Of a stretch of DNA of 64,000 bases, positions 10,084-18,654 are shown piece after piece. The stretch comes from Candidatus Omnitrophota bacterium (GTDB taxonomy: Bacteria; Omnitrophota; Gorgyraeia; Zapsychrales; Zapsychraceae). The notes under the pieces are model-generated. The model had not been told where the DNA came from, searched no databases, and worked only from the letters and a program-made list of their open reading frames with translations. The translations under genes were made by a program, and so were the position numbers. The stretch covers positions 1,054,001 through 1,118,000 of the forward strand of contig JACKFL010000005.1 in assembly GCA_020632495.1 (NCBI GenBank). The letters run 5' to 3'. Every line of letters begins with the position of its first letter. Positions within the stretch are counted from its first letter, which is position 1.

Positions 10084-11169
10084 ATGCGTAAAGAATACGC
10101 GGGTGTCATCATCGCGGCGGTCCTCATATCCGGTTGCGTTCAGCCGGAACCGCCGCAGGAGGTCATCCGGCCGGTACGGGTTGAGCGGGTATATAAAACG
10201 GACGGTGCGCGGGTGCGTACATTCTCGGGCGTCGCCTCGGCCGGCGTGGAGTCCAAACTGAGTTTTAAAGTCGGCGGGACCGTCGAGAAAAAGATGGTCA
10301 ATGTCGGCGATCTGGTGAGGCAGGGCGATTTGATTGCTCAGCTCGATCCCCAGGACTTTTCGCTTCAGGCGCAGGAAGTCGAGGCCCAGATCGCCCAGGC
10401 GGAGGCGCAGGCGCGCAATACCAAATCGAACTACGAACGGGTCCGCGCTCTGTACGAGAATAACAATGCGTCCAAAAGCGACCTGGACCAGGCACGCGCG
10501 GCCTATGAATCGTCCCAGGCATCGCTGCAGGCCCTGGCCAATACCCGCGAATTGGCGCAGCGTCAGATCGGGTATACAAAATTGCGCGCGCCCCGCGACG
10601 GGCATATCGCTTCGGTAGAGATAGATGTGAACGAAAACGTCGGTCCCGGTCAGACAATTGTCGTCCTTACCAGCGATGAGGATATTGATGTCGAGGTGAT
10701 GGTTCCGGAAAATCTCATTACGCGGGTTCGCAAAGGAGACATTGTTGAAGTGAGTTTTGTGGCCCGGCCGGACCGGATTTATCAAGGGCAGGTCACCGAG
10801 GTCGGCGTGTCGTCCGGAAGTTTCGCGACGACGTATCCGGTTACGGTGAATGTCGCGTCGGCGACGGGAGATGTCCGCTCCGGTATGGCCGCGGAAGTGG
10901 CCTTTCATTTTGTGGATAAAGGCAGCCGTGACCACTGGGTCGTCCGTTCGTCGGCGGTCAATGAGGACGCGCAGGGCCGGTTTGTCTACATAGCCGAACC
11001 CGCGGAAGGCGAGGCGGGTATGGCCACGGTGACACGCAGGGATGTCAGTGTGGGAAGCCTCACCGATGACGGTATTGAAATTCTGAGCGGTCTGCGTGAC
11101 GGGGACCGGGTGATCACCGCCGGCGTGAGTAAGGTCCAGCCGGATCAAAAGGTGCGGTTGCTGCAATGA
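10084..11169 (+). CDS. RND efflux periplasmic adaptor lipoprotein (HlyD/AcrA family)
   Basis: 361 residues, starting at 10084 behind GGACGGAGG. The N-terminus carries a lipobox, LISGC, so it should be a lipid-anchored periplasmic protein. A lipoyl-like half (LSFKVGGTVEKKMVNVGD, VRQGDLIAQLD) precedes a coiled-coil hairpin rich in Ala, Gln and Glu, then the second lipoyl half (TKLRAPRDGHIASVEIDVNE) and beta-barrel regions. Adaptors of this family bridge the inner-membrane pump and the TolC channel. Its stop overlaps the start of the pump gene by 4 nt (ATGA), so the two are translationally coupled. Confidence 0.92.
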   Translation: MRKEYAGVIIAAVLISGCVQPEPPQEVIRPVRVERVYKTDGARVRTFSGVASAGVESKLSFKVGGTVEKKMVNVGDLVRQGDLIAQLDPQDFSLQAQEVEAQIAQAEAQARNTKSNYERVRALYENNNASKSDLDQARAAYESSQASLQALANTRELAQRQIGYTKLRAPRDGHIASVEIDVNENVGPGQTIVVLTSDEDIDVEVMVPENLITRVRKGDIVEVSFVARPDRIYQGQVTEVGVSSGSFATTYPVTVNVASATGDVRSGMAAEVAFHFVDKGSRDHWVVRSSAVNEDAQGRFVYIAEPAEGEAGMATVTRRDVSVGSLTDDGIEILSGLRDGDRVITAGVSKVQPDQKVRLLQ

Positions 11170-14100
11170 ATATAACCCGTCTGGCCCTGGAAAAGACACG
11201 GGTCACCGTGGTATCCCTGCTGCTGCTGATCGCCGCGGGGATCAGCGCCTACCAGGATATGCCGCGCAACGAAGATCCCGGTTTTGTCATCCGCACCGCC
11301 CTGGTGCGCACGCCGTTTCCCGGCGCCAGTCCGGAACGCGTTGAGCAGCTTGTTACCGACAAGCTGGAAAAAGTCATCCAGGAAATCCCCCAGATCGATT
11401 ACGTCTCCAGCGAATCCAAGACCGGCGTCTCGCTGATATTTGTCAATATCAAGGAAAGTTACAGCGAGATGCGGCCGATCTGGGACGATTTGCGCCGCAA
11501 GGTGGACAGCGCGCGCAGCGAGCTTCCCGAGGGTATCCGCGGTCCGTTTGTGGACGACGAATTCGGCGATGTCTTCGGGATTATCATCGGACTGACGGGC
11601 GAAGGTTACGACTATGCGGAACTGAAGAAAATTGCCGACGAGGTGCGTGACGAACTCCTCACGCTGGGGGAAGTGGCCAAGGTTGAGATTCAGGGGGCCC
11701 AGGAGGAGCGGATCTTCGTCGAATTTGATAACGCGCGGCTGGCGGAAACCGGAATCTCACCGGGCCAGTTGCAGACGATCCTGGAAAACCGCAACATCAT
11801 CATACCCGGCGGTGAGGTGTTTACCGAGGCCGAGCAGATTACCCTGGAACCCACCGGCAATTTCGAGTCGGTTGAGGATCTCCGCAAGACCGTCGTCAAA
11901 CTTCCCGGTTCGACCGACGTCGTGTATTTACAGGATTTGGTCGATATCAAGCGCGGTTACATCGATCCGGCCAAATCCAAATTTCACTATAACGGCCGCC
12001 CCGGATTATCGATCAGTATCAATATGCGCGCGGGAGGCAATGTCCTGACGCTCGGCGAACAGGTCCGGGACAAGCTGGCCTTCTTCCTGGAGAATTATCC
12101 GATCGGCATCGACTTTAACGCCTTCGCTTTTCAGCCGGAGCATGTTGACAAAAAGATCGCCGACTTTGAGGGCAACATTGTTCAAGCCATCCTGATCGTT
12201 TTGGCGGTGATGCTGCTCACCCTGGGACTGCGGACCGGACTCGTTGTGGCCTCATTAATCCCGATGGCGATGGTCACGGCGATCCTGGTGATGTCGGTCT
12301 TCGATATCGGGCTTGATCAGATGTCGCTGGCCTCCTTGATCATCGCGCTGGGGATGTTGGTCGACAACGCGATCGTGATGTCTGAATCGATCATGACCCA
12401 GATGGAAGAGGGCAAGCCCGCCCGCCAGGCGGCAATCGATTCCGCCAACGAATTGAAGATCCCGTTGCTGACGTCCTCTTTGACCACCGCCGCGGCCTTT
12501 CTGCCGATCTTTTTGGCAGAGTCGTCGACGGGCGAATACACCGCGCCGCTCTTTAAGGTCGTGACCATAACCCTGTTATCCTCCTGGCTGCTTGCCCTGA
12601 CCATGACGCCCTTATTGTGTGTGCGGTATCTGAAAGTCAAGAAGGGTCAACAAGACAGCCTGGACACACCGTTTTACCGGCGTTACCGCGGGGTGTTATT
12701 GGCATTATTAAGGCATCCTTGGCTGAGCACGGCCGGCGTGGCCGTGATTTGGTGGGTAGCCATGCAGGGGTTTCAATTCGTTCCCAGCATTTTCTTTCCG
12801 CCGAACGATAAGGCGATCATGCAAATGGAAATCGCGTTGCCGATCGGTACGCCGCTGGCCCGCACCGAACAGGTCGTCTCGGAAATCGAGTCGTATATCG
12901 CGGCCGATTTGATGGCCGGTGAGGGAAGGGCGGGCATAACCGAATTCGCCAGTTACATCGGGGTGGGCGCCCCGCGGTTTGTTCTGAATTACAATCCCGA
13001 ACAAAGCAGTCCGGAAGTGGCTTTTATCCTGATGAACACCTCCGACCGCGATGTTATCGACACCGAACTCGTACCCGCGTTGGACAGCTTTGTTTTCCAG
13101 AATTACCCCGAGGTGACCGCGCGCACGACACCGTTGCAAATGGGTTCGCCGGTCGACAGTCCGATTGAGATCCGGGTTTCCGGCAAGGATAAAGAGCGCA
13201 TCTTCAGCCTGGTAGAGTCCATCAAGGCGCGTATGGCCCGGACACCGGGGATCAAAAATATCAAAGATGACTGGGGAATGCAGACCAAGAAACTTTTGGT
13301 CAAGGTCGATCAACCGCGGGCGCTGCGGGCGGGTTTGACCAGCCGCGACATCGCGGTGTCTTTGCAAACTATCCTCAGCGGCATTCAGACAACGGAGTAC
13401 CGGGAGGGGGACCAGGCGATCCCGGTCACGCTGCGTTCGTCCGCGGCCGACCGCCAGGACATCGGGAAGCTCGAAGGGCATCAAATCTATGTGCAATCGT
13501 CGGGACGTAACGTGCCGCTCAATCAAGTCGCCGACATTGAAATCGTCTGGCAGCCGGCCAAGATCCTGCGGCGGGACCGGCTGAAGACGGTCGCCGTTCA
13601 GGCCGACGCTGCGGCCGGGGCCAATTCCCAGGAACTGGCACGTGAACTGAATGCCTGGCTGAGAGAGGAAAGCCGCGCCTGGCCGTTGGGGTACAAGTAT
13701 GAACTCGGCGGGGAGGTGGAATCCTCCGGAAAGGCCAACAAGTCAATCGGGGCCAAACTCCCCATCGCGGCGCTCATCATCATCCTTTTGCTGGTCGGCC
13801 AGTTCAATTCGATTCGCCGGCCGCTGATCATCATGATCACCATCCCGTTGGGATTGATCGGTGTGGTCGTCGGTCTGCTGGTGGCGCGCAGTTATTTCGG
13901 TTTTATGACCCTGCTCGGCGTGATATCATTGGCGGGGATCGTCATCAATAACGCGATCGTGCTGCTGGACCGGATCCGCATTGAAATCGATGACAACGGG
14001 ATGTCACCGCAGGAGGCGATCGTGTCGTCGGCCCAAAAACGGCTGCGGCCGATTCTGCTGACCACGGCGACCACTGTCGGCGGTTTGATCCCGTTGTGGC

Positions 14101-14234
14101 TGGGCGGCGGGCCGATGTGGGAGCCGATGGCCATCTCGATTATTTTCGGACTGATCTTCGCGACCGTACTCACCCTGGGTGTGGTCCCGGTCCTCTACGC
14201 GTTATTCTTCCGCGTAAGGTTTGAACACCAATAG
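11166..14234 (+). CDS. Efflux RND transporter permease subunit
   Basis: 1022 residues, the usual size for AcrB-type pumps. TM1 is near residue 15; two membrane bundles lie at about 335-500 and 865-1015, separated by porter/docking domains. The TM4 motif GMLVDNAIVMSES carries the Asp of the proton relay (the family often has DD; here D-N). The second half carries GVISLAGIVINNAIVLLD. The pump would drive proton-coupled export through the adaptor and the fused TolC encoded upstream. Substrate is unknown; the solute-binding domain on the partner channel hints at recognition of a specific small molecule. Start is the ATG of the ATGA overlap. Confidence 0.94.
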   Translation: MNITRLALEKTRVTVVSLLLLIAAGISAYQDMPRNEDPGFVIRTALVRTPFPGASPERVEQLVTDKLEKVIQEIPQIDYVSSESKTGVSLIFVNIKESYSEMRPIWDDLRRKVDSARSELPEGIRGPFVDDEFGDVFGIIIGLTGEGYDYAELKKIADEVRDELLTLGEVAKVEIQGAQEERIFVEFDNARLAETGISPGQLQTILENRNIIIPGGEVFTEAEQITLEPTGNFESVEDLRKTVVKLPGSTDVVYLQDLVDIKRGYIDPAKSKFHYNGRPGLSISINMRAGGNVLTLGEQVRDKLAFFLENYPIGIDFNAFAFQPEHVDKKIADFEGNIVQAILIVLAVMLLTLGLRTGLVVASLIPMAMVTAILVMSVFDIGLDQMSLASLIIALGMLVDNAIVMSESIMTQMEEGKPARQAAIDSANELKIPLLTSSLTTAAAFLPIFLAESSTGEYTAPLFKVVTITLLSSWLLALTMTPLLCVRYLKVKKGQQDSLDTPFYRRYRGVLLALLRHPWLSTAGVAVIWWVAMQGFQFVPSIFFPPNDKAIMQMEIALPIGTPLARTEQVVSEIESYIAADLMAGEGRAGITEFASYIGVGAPRFVLNYNPEQSSPEVAFILMNTSDRDVIDTELVPALDSFVFQNYPEVTARTTPLQMGSPVDSPIEIRVSGKDKERIFSLVESIKARMARTPGIKNIKDDWGMQTKKLLVKVDQPRALRAGLTSRDIAVSLQTILSGIQTTEYREGDQAIPVTLRSSAADRQDIGKLEGHQIYVQSSGRNVPLNQVADIEIVWQPAKILRRDRLKTVAVQADAAAGANSQELARELNAWLREESRAWPLGYKYELGGEVESSGKANKSIGAKLPIAALIIILLLVGQFNSIRRPLIIMITIPLGLIGVVVGLLVARSYFGFMTLLGVISLAGIVINNAIVLLDRIRIEIDDNGMSPQEAIVSSAQKRLRPILLTTATTVGGLIPLWLGGGPMWEPMAISIIFGLIFATVLTLGVVPVLYALFFRVRFEHQ

Positions 14235-14272
14235 TTTGGCGAACAACGTGTGCCACTAACGGAACGGTTGAC

Positions 14273-14878
14273 GTGGACAATATTCAAATCAATCAATGGC
14301 GGCGGCTTGAGTATCATGACCCGGAGCGGGTGCTGCGGCATCTTGACGATATTCAGACCGCGATTGCCGACAGCGCGATCGACGATAAAATCAAGAATCT
14401 GCGGACCAATACGCTTAAGGCCCATAAAGAAGGACGCGAGGCGGCGCTGTTTTGCCATGGCTTGGGTAAGTCCGTGCTGAACCGCAAGGTCTATTTCAGC
14501 CTTCATGAAAAAGATGATTACGATTTTATCGCCTGCTGGCAGGACCAGGCGGCACTGGTCTTTACGCCGGTCCAGCTAAAGGAAGTCGTCCCCCTGCAGA
14601 TCAATCCGGAAACGACTTTGATGGACGAGATCGCCAAGCTCGCCAAATACGCGGACTCGCAAAACTTGGTCGTGGCGGTTTATCTCAACCGGACCGGCCG
14701 GTTGAACGTCAAAGAAATTATCGTTCCGGATCTTAATATCGCGGAGTTATGGTTTTTCGGGGCCGTGAGTGAGGACCGGTCACGGTGGTTTTTGATGGGC
14801 GATCTGCTCGGCGAGAATCATTATTATGAATTCGATTACCCCAACGGGGAAGAGCAGCGGTTAGCGGATAGCGGTTAG
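14273..14878 (+). CDS. Hypothetical protein whose C-terminus is encoded by a repeat element
   Basis: 201 residues from a GTG at 14273; not recognised. It is soluble, with an alpha-helical N-terminus (RVLRHLDDIQTAI), a Cys in LFCHGLGK, and a central alpha/beta part (VVAVYLNRTGRLNVKEIIVP). No signal peptide or membrane segment. It lies 38 nt behind the RND pump and may be co-transcribed. The last residues, RLADSG, and the stop are encoded inside the AGCGGTTAGCGGATAGCGG repeat, so the natural C-terminus was probably rewritten by the element. No clear Shine-Dalgarno; the start is uncertain. Confidence 0.6.
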   Translation: MDNIQINQWRRLEYHDPERVLRHLDDIQTAIADSAIDDKIKNLRTNTLKAHKEGREAALFCHGLGKSVLNRKVYFSLHEKDDYDFIACWQDQAALVFTPVQLKEVVPLQINPETTLMDEIAKLAKYADSQNLVVAVYLNRTGRLNVKEIIVPDLNIAELWFFGAVSEDRSRWFLMGDLLGENHYYEFDYPNGEEQRLADSG

Positions 14879-14889
14879 CGGATAGCGGT
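14866..14889. repeat. Family A heptad element, single arm
   Basis: AGCGGTT/AGCGGAT words in tandem, overlapping the 3' end of the preceding gene and supplying its stop codon. No inverted right arm is visible, so this is a half element. Confidence 0.7.
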
Positions 14890-14981
14890 GAATGAAGAGC
14901 AGGGGGATGGTGGTTGAAGTCATCACATGACCGACAATAGTTATGGGGGTGAGCCCCTACTGTTTAATTAGGAGAGTCGAT

Positions 14982-15695
14982 ATGGCATCTGCACATGGAG
15001 CGAAGATCAAGATCAGAAAGGCGCACGACCGCGGGCACGCGGACCACGGTTGGCTGAATTCCTGGCACACGTTTTCCTTCGCGGACTACCACGATCCCGC
15101 GCATATGGGATTCCGCAGCCTGCGGGTGATCAATGACGACACCGTGCAGGGCGGACAGGGCTTCGGAACGCACCCGCACCGCGACATGGAGATCATTTCC
15201 TATGTCATCGACGGGGCGCTGGAGCACAAAGACAGCATGGGCAACGGTTCGGTGCTCCGCGCCGGTCATATCCAGCGGATTACCGCGGGGACCGGGATCT
15301 CCCACAGCGAGTTCAACCATTCCGCCACGGCCCCGGTACATTTCCTGCAGATCTGGATCATTCCCGATCAACGCGGACTTAAACCGTCGTACGAAGAGTT
15401 CCAGGTGCGGTCCGCCGGCGGCGGTATGTGTCTGGTCGCCTCACCCGACGGGGCTGAAGGCAGCGTGACCGTTCACCAGGACGCGCGGCTGTACTTCGGA
15501 CGGCTGGCGGAAGATGAAACCGTCACCCATACCACATCGGTCGAACGCGGGGTGTGGGTGCAGGTGGTCAAAGGCGAGCTGACCGTCGCCGGGCAACGGC
15601 TGACGGCTGGGGACGGTATGAGTCTGGAGCAGGTGGAGGATATCGCGCTTGAGGCGGGGGGAGTAGTGGATTTTTTATTGTTTGATTTAGCATAA
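14982..15695 (+). CDS. Pirin family protein (YhhW-like)
   Basis: 237 residues with a cupin pattern: THPHRDMEIISYVIDGALEH, then TAGTGISHSEFNHS and the HFLQIWIIPD strand. These match pirins such as E. coli YhhW, where the His/Glu cluster binds a metal and the protein shows quercetin dioxygenase activity; the physiological role is usually unclear. The start at 14982 has TTAGGAG upstream; a longer frame from 14943 lacks support. It is a single gene, followed by a family C hairpin element only 3 nt behind the stop. Confidence 0.88.
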   Translation: MASAHGAKIKIRKAHDRGHADHGWLNSWHTFSFADYHDPAHMGFRSLRVINDDTVQGGQGFGTHPHRDMEIISYVIDGALEHKDSMGNGSVLRAGHIQRITAGTGISHSEFNHSATAPVHFLQIWIIPDQRGLKPSYEEFQVRSAGGGMCLVASPDGAEGSVTVHQDARLYFGRLAEDETVTHTTSVERGVWVQVVKGELTVAGQRLTAGDGMSLEQVEDIALEAGGVVDFLLFDLA

Positions 15696-15698
15696 ATC

Positions 15699-15798
15699 AG
15701 GGATGAGGGACGGGGGGCGAAGGACTAGGGATAATCGCTACGCATGTTGTCATATTTGTATGCCTGAATCTCGTCCCTAATCCCTAGTCCCTCGTCCC
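15699..15798. repeat. Family C heptad inverted element
   Basis: Left arm of AGGGATG/AGGGACG/AGGGATA words, about 30 nt of spacer, and a right arm that is the inverted copy (CGTCCCTAATCCCTAGTCCC...). The two arms can form a long imperfect hairpin between the pirin and DUF1614 genes. Confidence 0.8.
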
Positions 15799-15838
15799 AC
15801 CCCATCGTATTTATACTTTAACCAATACCCGAACACTG

Positions 15839-15844
15839 TATAAC
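15839..15844 (+). promoter_or_regulatory. -10 element close to the DUF1614 start
   Basis: TATAAC preceded by CTG lies 9 nt before the ATG at 15854, leaving a leader of only a few bases. The -35 region is weak. Confidence 0.35.
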
Positions 15845-15853
15845 TTGACTACC

Positions 15854-16525
15854 ATGCCCTACGGCTGTTTACCCCTAATCCTGTTCATCTGGTTCCTCCT
15901 GCTGCTCCCCTTTGTCTTCGCCGACATCATGCTCACCGCGTTGGGAAAATTGGGGGTGTCGCCGTCGGTGTCGGTGCTGATTGCCTGCGGCATCTTCATG
16001 GGCAGCTTGGTCAATATCCCCGTTAAACGCATCGCCCGGCCGGCCCGCCTGGAATACGATCCGCTGGCGTTCTTCGGTTTGGGGAGGTTTTTTTCGCGTA
16101 AAACTTTCATGCAGGAGACCGTGATCGCGGTCAATATGGGCGGCTGCGTGGTGCCCTGTCTGGTGGTCCTATACGAACTCCTGCGGCTGACGGCGCTGGG
16201 ACCGTGGGCCGTGCTGGCCGCGGTGATGACCACCGCGCTCAACGCATACATCTGCTATAAAGTCGCGCGGCCCATCCCGCAGGTCGGTATCGCGATGCCG
16301 CCCATCGTGCCCGCCCTGGCCGCGGCGGTCTCGGCGTATCTCCTGCTGCCCGAAATGTCCGCGCCAGTGGCCTTCATCGCGGGCGTCCTGGGGCCGTTAA
16401 TCGGCGCCGACCTGATGCATATGGAAGACATCGCCGGGTTGGACACGCCCATGGCGAGCATCGGAGGGGCCGGGACGTTCGACGGAATAGTAATTTCAGG
16501 ATTAGTTGCAACCTTGCTCGCTTGA
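15854..16525 (+). CDS. DUF1614 family membrane protein
   Basis: 223 residues with about seven hydrophobic segments: N-terminal LPLILFIWFLLLLPFVFADI, ALGPWAVLAAVMTTAL, MPPIVPALAAAVSAYLLL, VAFIAGVLGPLIGADL and the C-terminal GIVISGLVATLLA. The conserved patch GVAMPPIVPA / GPLIGADLMHMEDI / SIGGAGTFDGI fits DUF1614. Function of the family is unknown to me. The ATG at 15854 was chosen over the upstream TTG because the family begins near here and a -10 lies just before it. Stands alone upstream of tRNA-Ser. Confidence 0.8.
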   Translation: MPYGCLPLILFIWFLLLLPFVFADIMLTALGKLGVSPSVSVLIACGIFMGSLVNIPVKRIARPARLEYDPLAFFGLGRFFSRKTFMQETVIAVNMGGCVVPCLVVLYELLRLTALGPWAVLAAVMTTALNAYICYKVARPIPQVGIAMPPIVPALAAAVSAYLLLPEMSAPVAFIAGVLGPLIGADLMHMEDIAGLDTPMASIGGAGTFDGIVISGLVATLLA

Positions 16526-16533
16526 TATATAAT
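16506..16533 (+). promoter_or_regulatory. Candidate promoter for tRNA-Ser
   Basis: TTGCAA at 16506-16511 and TATAAT at 16528-16533 are 16 nt apart, overlapping the 3' end of the DUF1614 gene about 115 nt before the tRNA. Confidence 0.35.
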
Positions 16534-16647
16534 AGATCTTGTTAATCCGTTCATAATCTCAAACCAACTTTATCCCGAACGACGGAGTGTCTCTGACACC
16601 ACCCGCCGCGCTCTGCATTTTCTGCCGGCGGCACCATAATTAACTGT

Positions 16648-16735
16648 GGAGAGATGCCGGAGCGGTTGAACGGGGCGCTCTCGAAAAGCGTTGTGCCTTC
16701 GGGTACCGTGAGTTCGAATCTCACTCTCTCCGCCA
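16648..16735 (+). tRNA. tRNA-Ser (anticodon CGA)
   Basis: An 88-nt class II tRNA. The acceptor stem GGAGAGA pairs with TCTCTCC; the anticodon arm GCGCT-CTCGAAA-AGCGT shows anticodon CGA (reads UCG); there is a long variable arm and T-loop TTCGAAT. CCA is encoded at 16733-16735. Confidence 0.96.
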
Positions 16736-16835
16736 TCATGCGGCACAGAGGTCAGAATAAAGAAGCTCAATGATAATCCTCAACAATCCCCCGGCAAATA
16801 CGCCATAAACCCCCGACGGGAAAGGAGCGATCAGA

Positions 16836-17468
16836 TTGGCGACCAGTAAAGTTCAGGCTAAGAAATCTCTTTCGGATGTGATCGAAGAAATCGGTCCGGC
16901 GGCCGACGCCCGGTTGGCCCCGCTGTTTACGGACAAGGAGGAGACTTTCCCTCCGCGGGAAATCGCCCTTTTGGCCGTGAAAGCCACCAATACCCTGGAA
17001 CTTTGGGTCCGCAACCGCGGTCATTGGACGCGGATCAAGACCTACGCCATTCAGGCCGCCAGCGGACGCCTCGGTCCCAAACTCCGCGAAGGTGACCGGC
17101 AGGTCCCCGAAGGGATTTACCGCATCGAGCGTTTCAATCCCAACAGCGCCTACCACCTGAGTATGAAACTGGATTATCCCAACGCCTATGATCAACAGCG
17201 CGCCCGGGAAGAAGGCCGCGACTGGCCCGGATGCGATATCTTCATCCACGGCAGCGACCGCTCCAACGGCTGCCTGGCCATGGGCGATGAGGCGATCGAG
17301 GAACTGTTCGTGTTGGCCGCGCGCACCGGCCGGGAGAATATCCGGGTGATCATCGCGCCGCGCGACCCGCGCAATGATCAGTTGTTGCCGCCTCCGGTGG
17401 CCCCGCGCTGGGTGGCTGATCTGTACCGCCGCATCGAAAACCAGTTTATGGACATCGCCGGGAGGTAA
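16836..17468 (+). CDS. L,D-transpeptidase family protein (YafK/DpaA-like)
   Basis: 210 residues starting at TTG 16836 behind GGGAAAGGAG. The YkuD-type catalytic signature IFIHGSDRSNGCLAM gives His138 and nucleophile Cys146; VPEGIYRIERFNP upstream is the usual substrate-groove strand. The arrangement most resembles the YafK/DpaA branch, which in E. coli removes the Braun lipoprotein from peptidoglycan rather than making crosslinks. No signal peptide is visible from this start, which is odd for a cell-wall enzyme; an upstream start would not add one. Followed after 55 nt by tag. Confidence 0.85.
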   Translation: MATSKVQAKKSLSDVIEEIGPAADARLAPLFTDKEETFPPREIALLAVKATNTLELWVRNRGHWTRIKTYAIQAASGRLGPKLREGDRQVPEGIYRIERFNPNSAYHLSMKLDYPNAYDQQRAREEGRDWPGCDIFIHGSDRSNGCLAMGDEAIEELFVLAARTGRENIRVIIAPRDPRNDQLLPPPVAPRWVADLYRRIENQFMDIAGR

Positions 17469-17523
17469 TCCTCCGCAGGGCACCCCCGGACGTCGTCTTT
17501 CAACTCTTTACAGGACCCCTATC

Positions 17524-18111
17524 TTGGCACCCACCGAACCGCAACGCTGCACCTGGCCCGGTTGCACCAAACCGCTGTATATCGATTACCACGACAAAGA
17601 GTGGGGGGTGCCGGTCCATGACGACAAGACCCATTTCGAGTTTCTGATCCTGGAAGGCGCCCAGGCCGGCTTAAGCTGGTATACAATCCTCAGCCGCCGC
17701 GACGGATACCGCAAGGCCTTTAAAAATTTCAATGCCAAGCGCGTGGCCGCGATGACCGATGCCGAGCTGGAGGCGCTGCTTGATTTCGACGGGATTATCC
17801 GCAACCGGCTCAAAGTCTTTGCCGCGCGCAAGAATGCTCAGGTATTTCTCGCGATTCAAAAGGAGTTCGGATCGTTCGATAAATATGTGTGGTCGTTCGT
17901 CGGCGGCAAGCCGATCGTTAACAAGTGGAAGTCGGGCAAGCAGTTGCCGGTCACCACCCCGGAAAGTGACGCCCTCTCGAAGGATCTCAAAAAGCGCGGG
18001 ATGTCATTTGTCGGGTCGACGATCATCTACGCCCATATGCAGGCGACGGGACTGGTGAATGATCACCTGGTGTCGTGCTTCAGGCACAAGGAATGTCAGA
18101 AGGCGGCTTAA
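17524..18111 (+). CDS. tag: DNA-3-methyladenine glycosylase I
   Basis: 195 residues. RCTWPGC...IDYHDKEWGVPVHDD at the N-terminus and HLVSC at the C-terminus supply the structural zinc ligands expected for Tag (Cys9, His23, His181, Cys185). The substrate pocket motif LEGAQAGLSWYTIL is intact. Tag removes 3-methyladenine from alkylated DNA in base excision repair. The start is the TTG at 17524, where the conserved domain begins; the frame is open further upstream but overlaps the transpeptidase gene. An ACAGGA sequence provides a modest ribosome site. Confidence 0.92.
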   Translation: MAPTEPQRCTWPGCTKPLYIDYHDKEWGVPVHDDKTHFEFLILEGAQAGLSWYTILSRRDGYRKAFKNFNAKRVAAMTDAELEALLDFDGIIRNRLKVFAARKNAQVFLAIQKEFGSFDKYVWSFVGGKPIVNKWKSGKQLPVTTPESDALSKDLKKRGMSFVGSTIIYAHMQATGLVNDHLVSCFRHKECQKAA

Positions 18112-18139
18112 ATATCGCGAGGCAAACAACCCGTCTCAA

Positions 18140-18200
18140 TGCTTGAGACATTCGGTCTTTCGATATTGTCTCGAAAATTCGATGATTCGAGATTAGAAAT
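18140..18200. repeat. Family D element remnant
   Basis: Contains TTCGATATTGTCTCGAAAAT and GATTCGAGATTAG, matching the right-arm words of family D elements at 58400-58480. Confidence 0.5.
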
Positions 18201-18249
18201 ATGATCATCCGGTCCGCTTCCGGCCAAAATAAGCCCGATGGCGAGTGCC

Positions 18250-18278
18250 TTGCGTAACGGCGGGTTTTCCGCTATGAT
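18250..18278 (+). promoter_or_regulatory. Candidate promoter for tRNA-Arg
   Basis: TTGCGT at 18250-18255 and TATGAT at 18273-18278 with 17-nt spacing. The tRNA starts about 220 nt downstream, on the far side of a family B hairpin element. Confidence 0.45.
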
Positions 18279-18320
18279 GGGTGCTTAATATTCGATATTT
18301 GTCCACCGCTGGTGGAAGTT

Positions 18321-18487
18321 CGTGATAAGTGATGCGGGATAAGGGATACGAACAGTTTGCCTTCAAGACACACATAATTTCCGGGAAATAAAATATGCAA
18401 ACAGCTGACAACGGGCCGGCGACCTACGGTCATCCCCCGGCAGCAGACTGTTCATATCACATATCACTTATCCCATATCCCGACTCG
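18321..18487. repeat. Family B heptad inverted element
   Basis: The left arm (GTGATAAGTGATGCGGGATA..., ending GATACGAACAGTTTGC) is mirrored by a right arm (GCAGACTGTTCATATCACAT..., ending CATATCCCGACTC). It lies immediately upstream of tRNA-Arg. The AACAGTTTGC / GCAAACTGTT turn is shared with other B elements. Confidence 0.8.
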
Positions 18488-18506
18488 GTACATACTGAAA
18501 CACCAC

Positions 18507-18578
18507 GTCCCCGTAGCTCAACGGATAGAGTACTGGCCTCCGGAGCCAGAGGTGCAGGTTCGATTCCCGCCGGGGACG
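18507..18578 (+). tRNA. tRNA-Arg (anticodon CCG)
   Basis: The acceptor stem GTCCCCG pairs with CGGGGAC; D-arm GCTCAACGGATAGAGT; anticodon arm CTGGC-CTCCGGA-GCCAG gives CCG (reads CGG); T-loop TTCGATT. CCA is not encoded. Confidence 0.96.
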
Positions 18579-18585
18579 CTTTTAT

Positions 18586-18620
18586 GACAGGCACCGTTTT
18601 TACGCGGTGCCTGTCTTGTT
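18586..18620 (+). terminator. Rho-independent terminator after tRNA-Arg
   Basis: A perfect 11-bp stem, GACAGGCACCG / CGGTGCCTGTC, followed by TTGTTT, 8 nt behind the tRNA. Confidence 0.85.
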
Positions 18621-18654
18621 TACGCCTGACAGGCGCGCCCGGTCTTTCCATTCC

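Noticed and set aside
9979..11199. Minus-strand open frame of 406 codons over the efflux adaptor
   Set aside because: It is the reverse shadow of the TolC-like end and adaptor gene, both of which have strong family motifs.
17374..17523. Upstream start for tag
   Set aside because: The extension overlaps the L,D-transpeptidase gene out of frame and is not part of the glycosylase fold.
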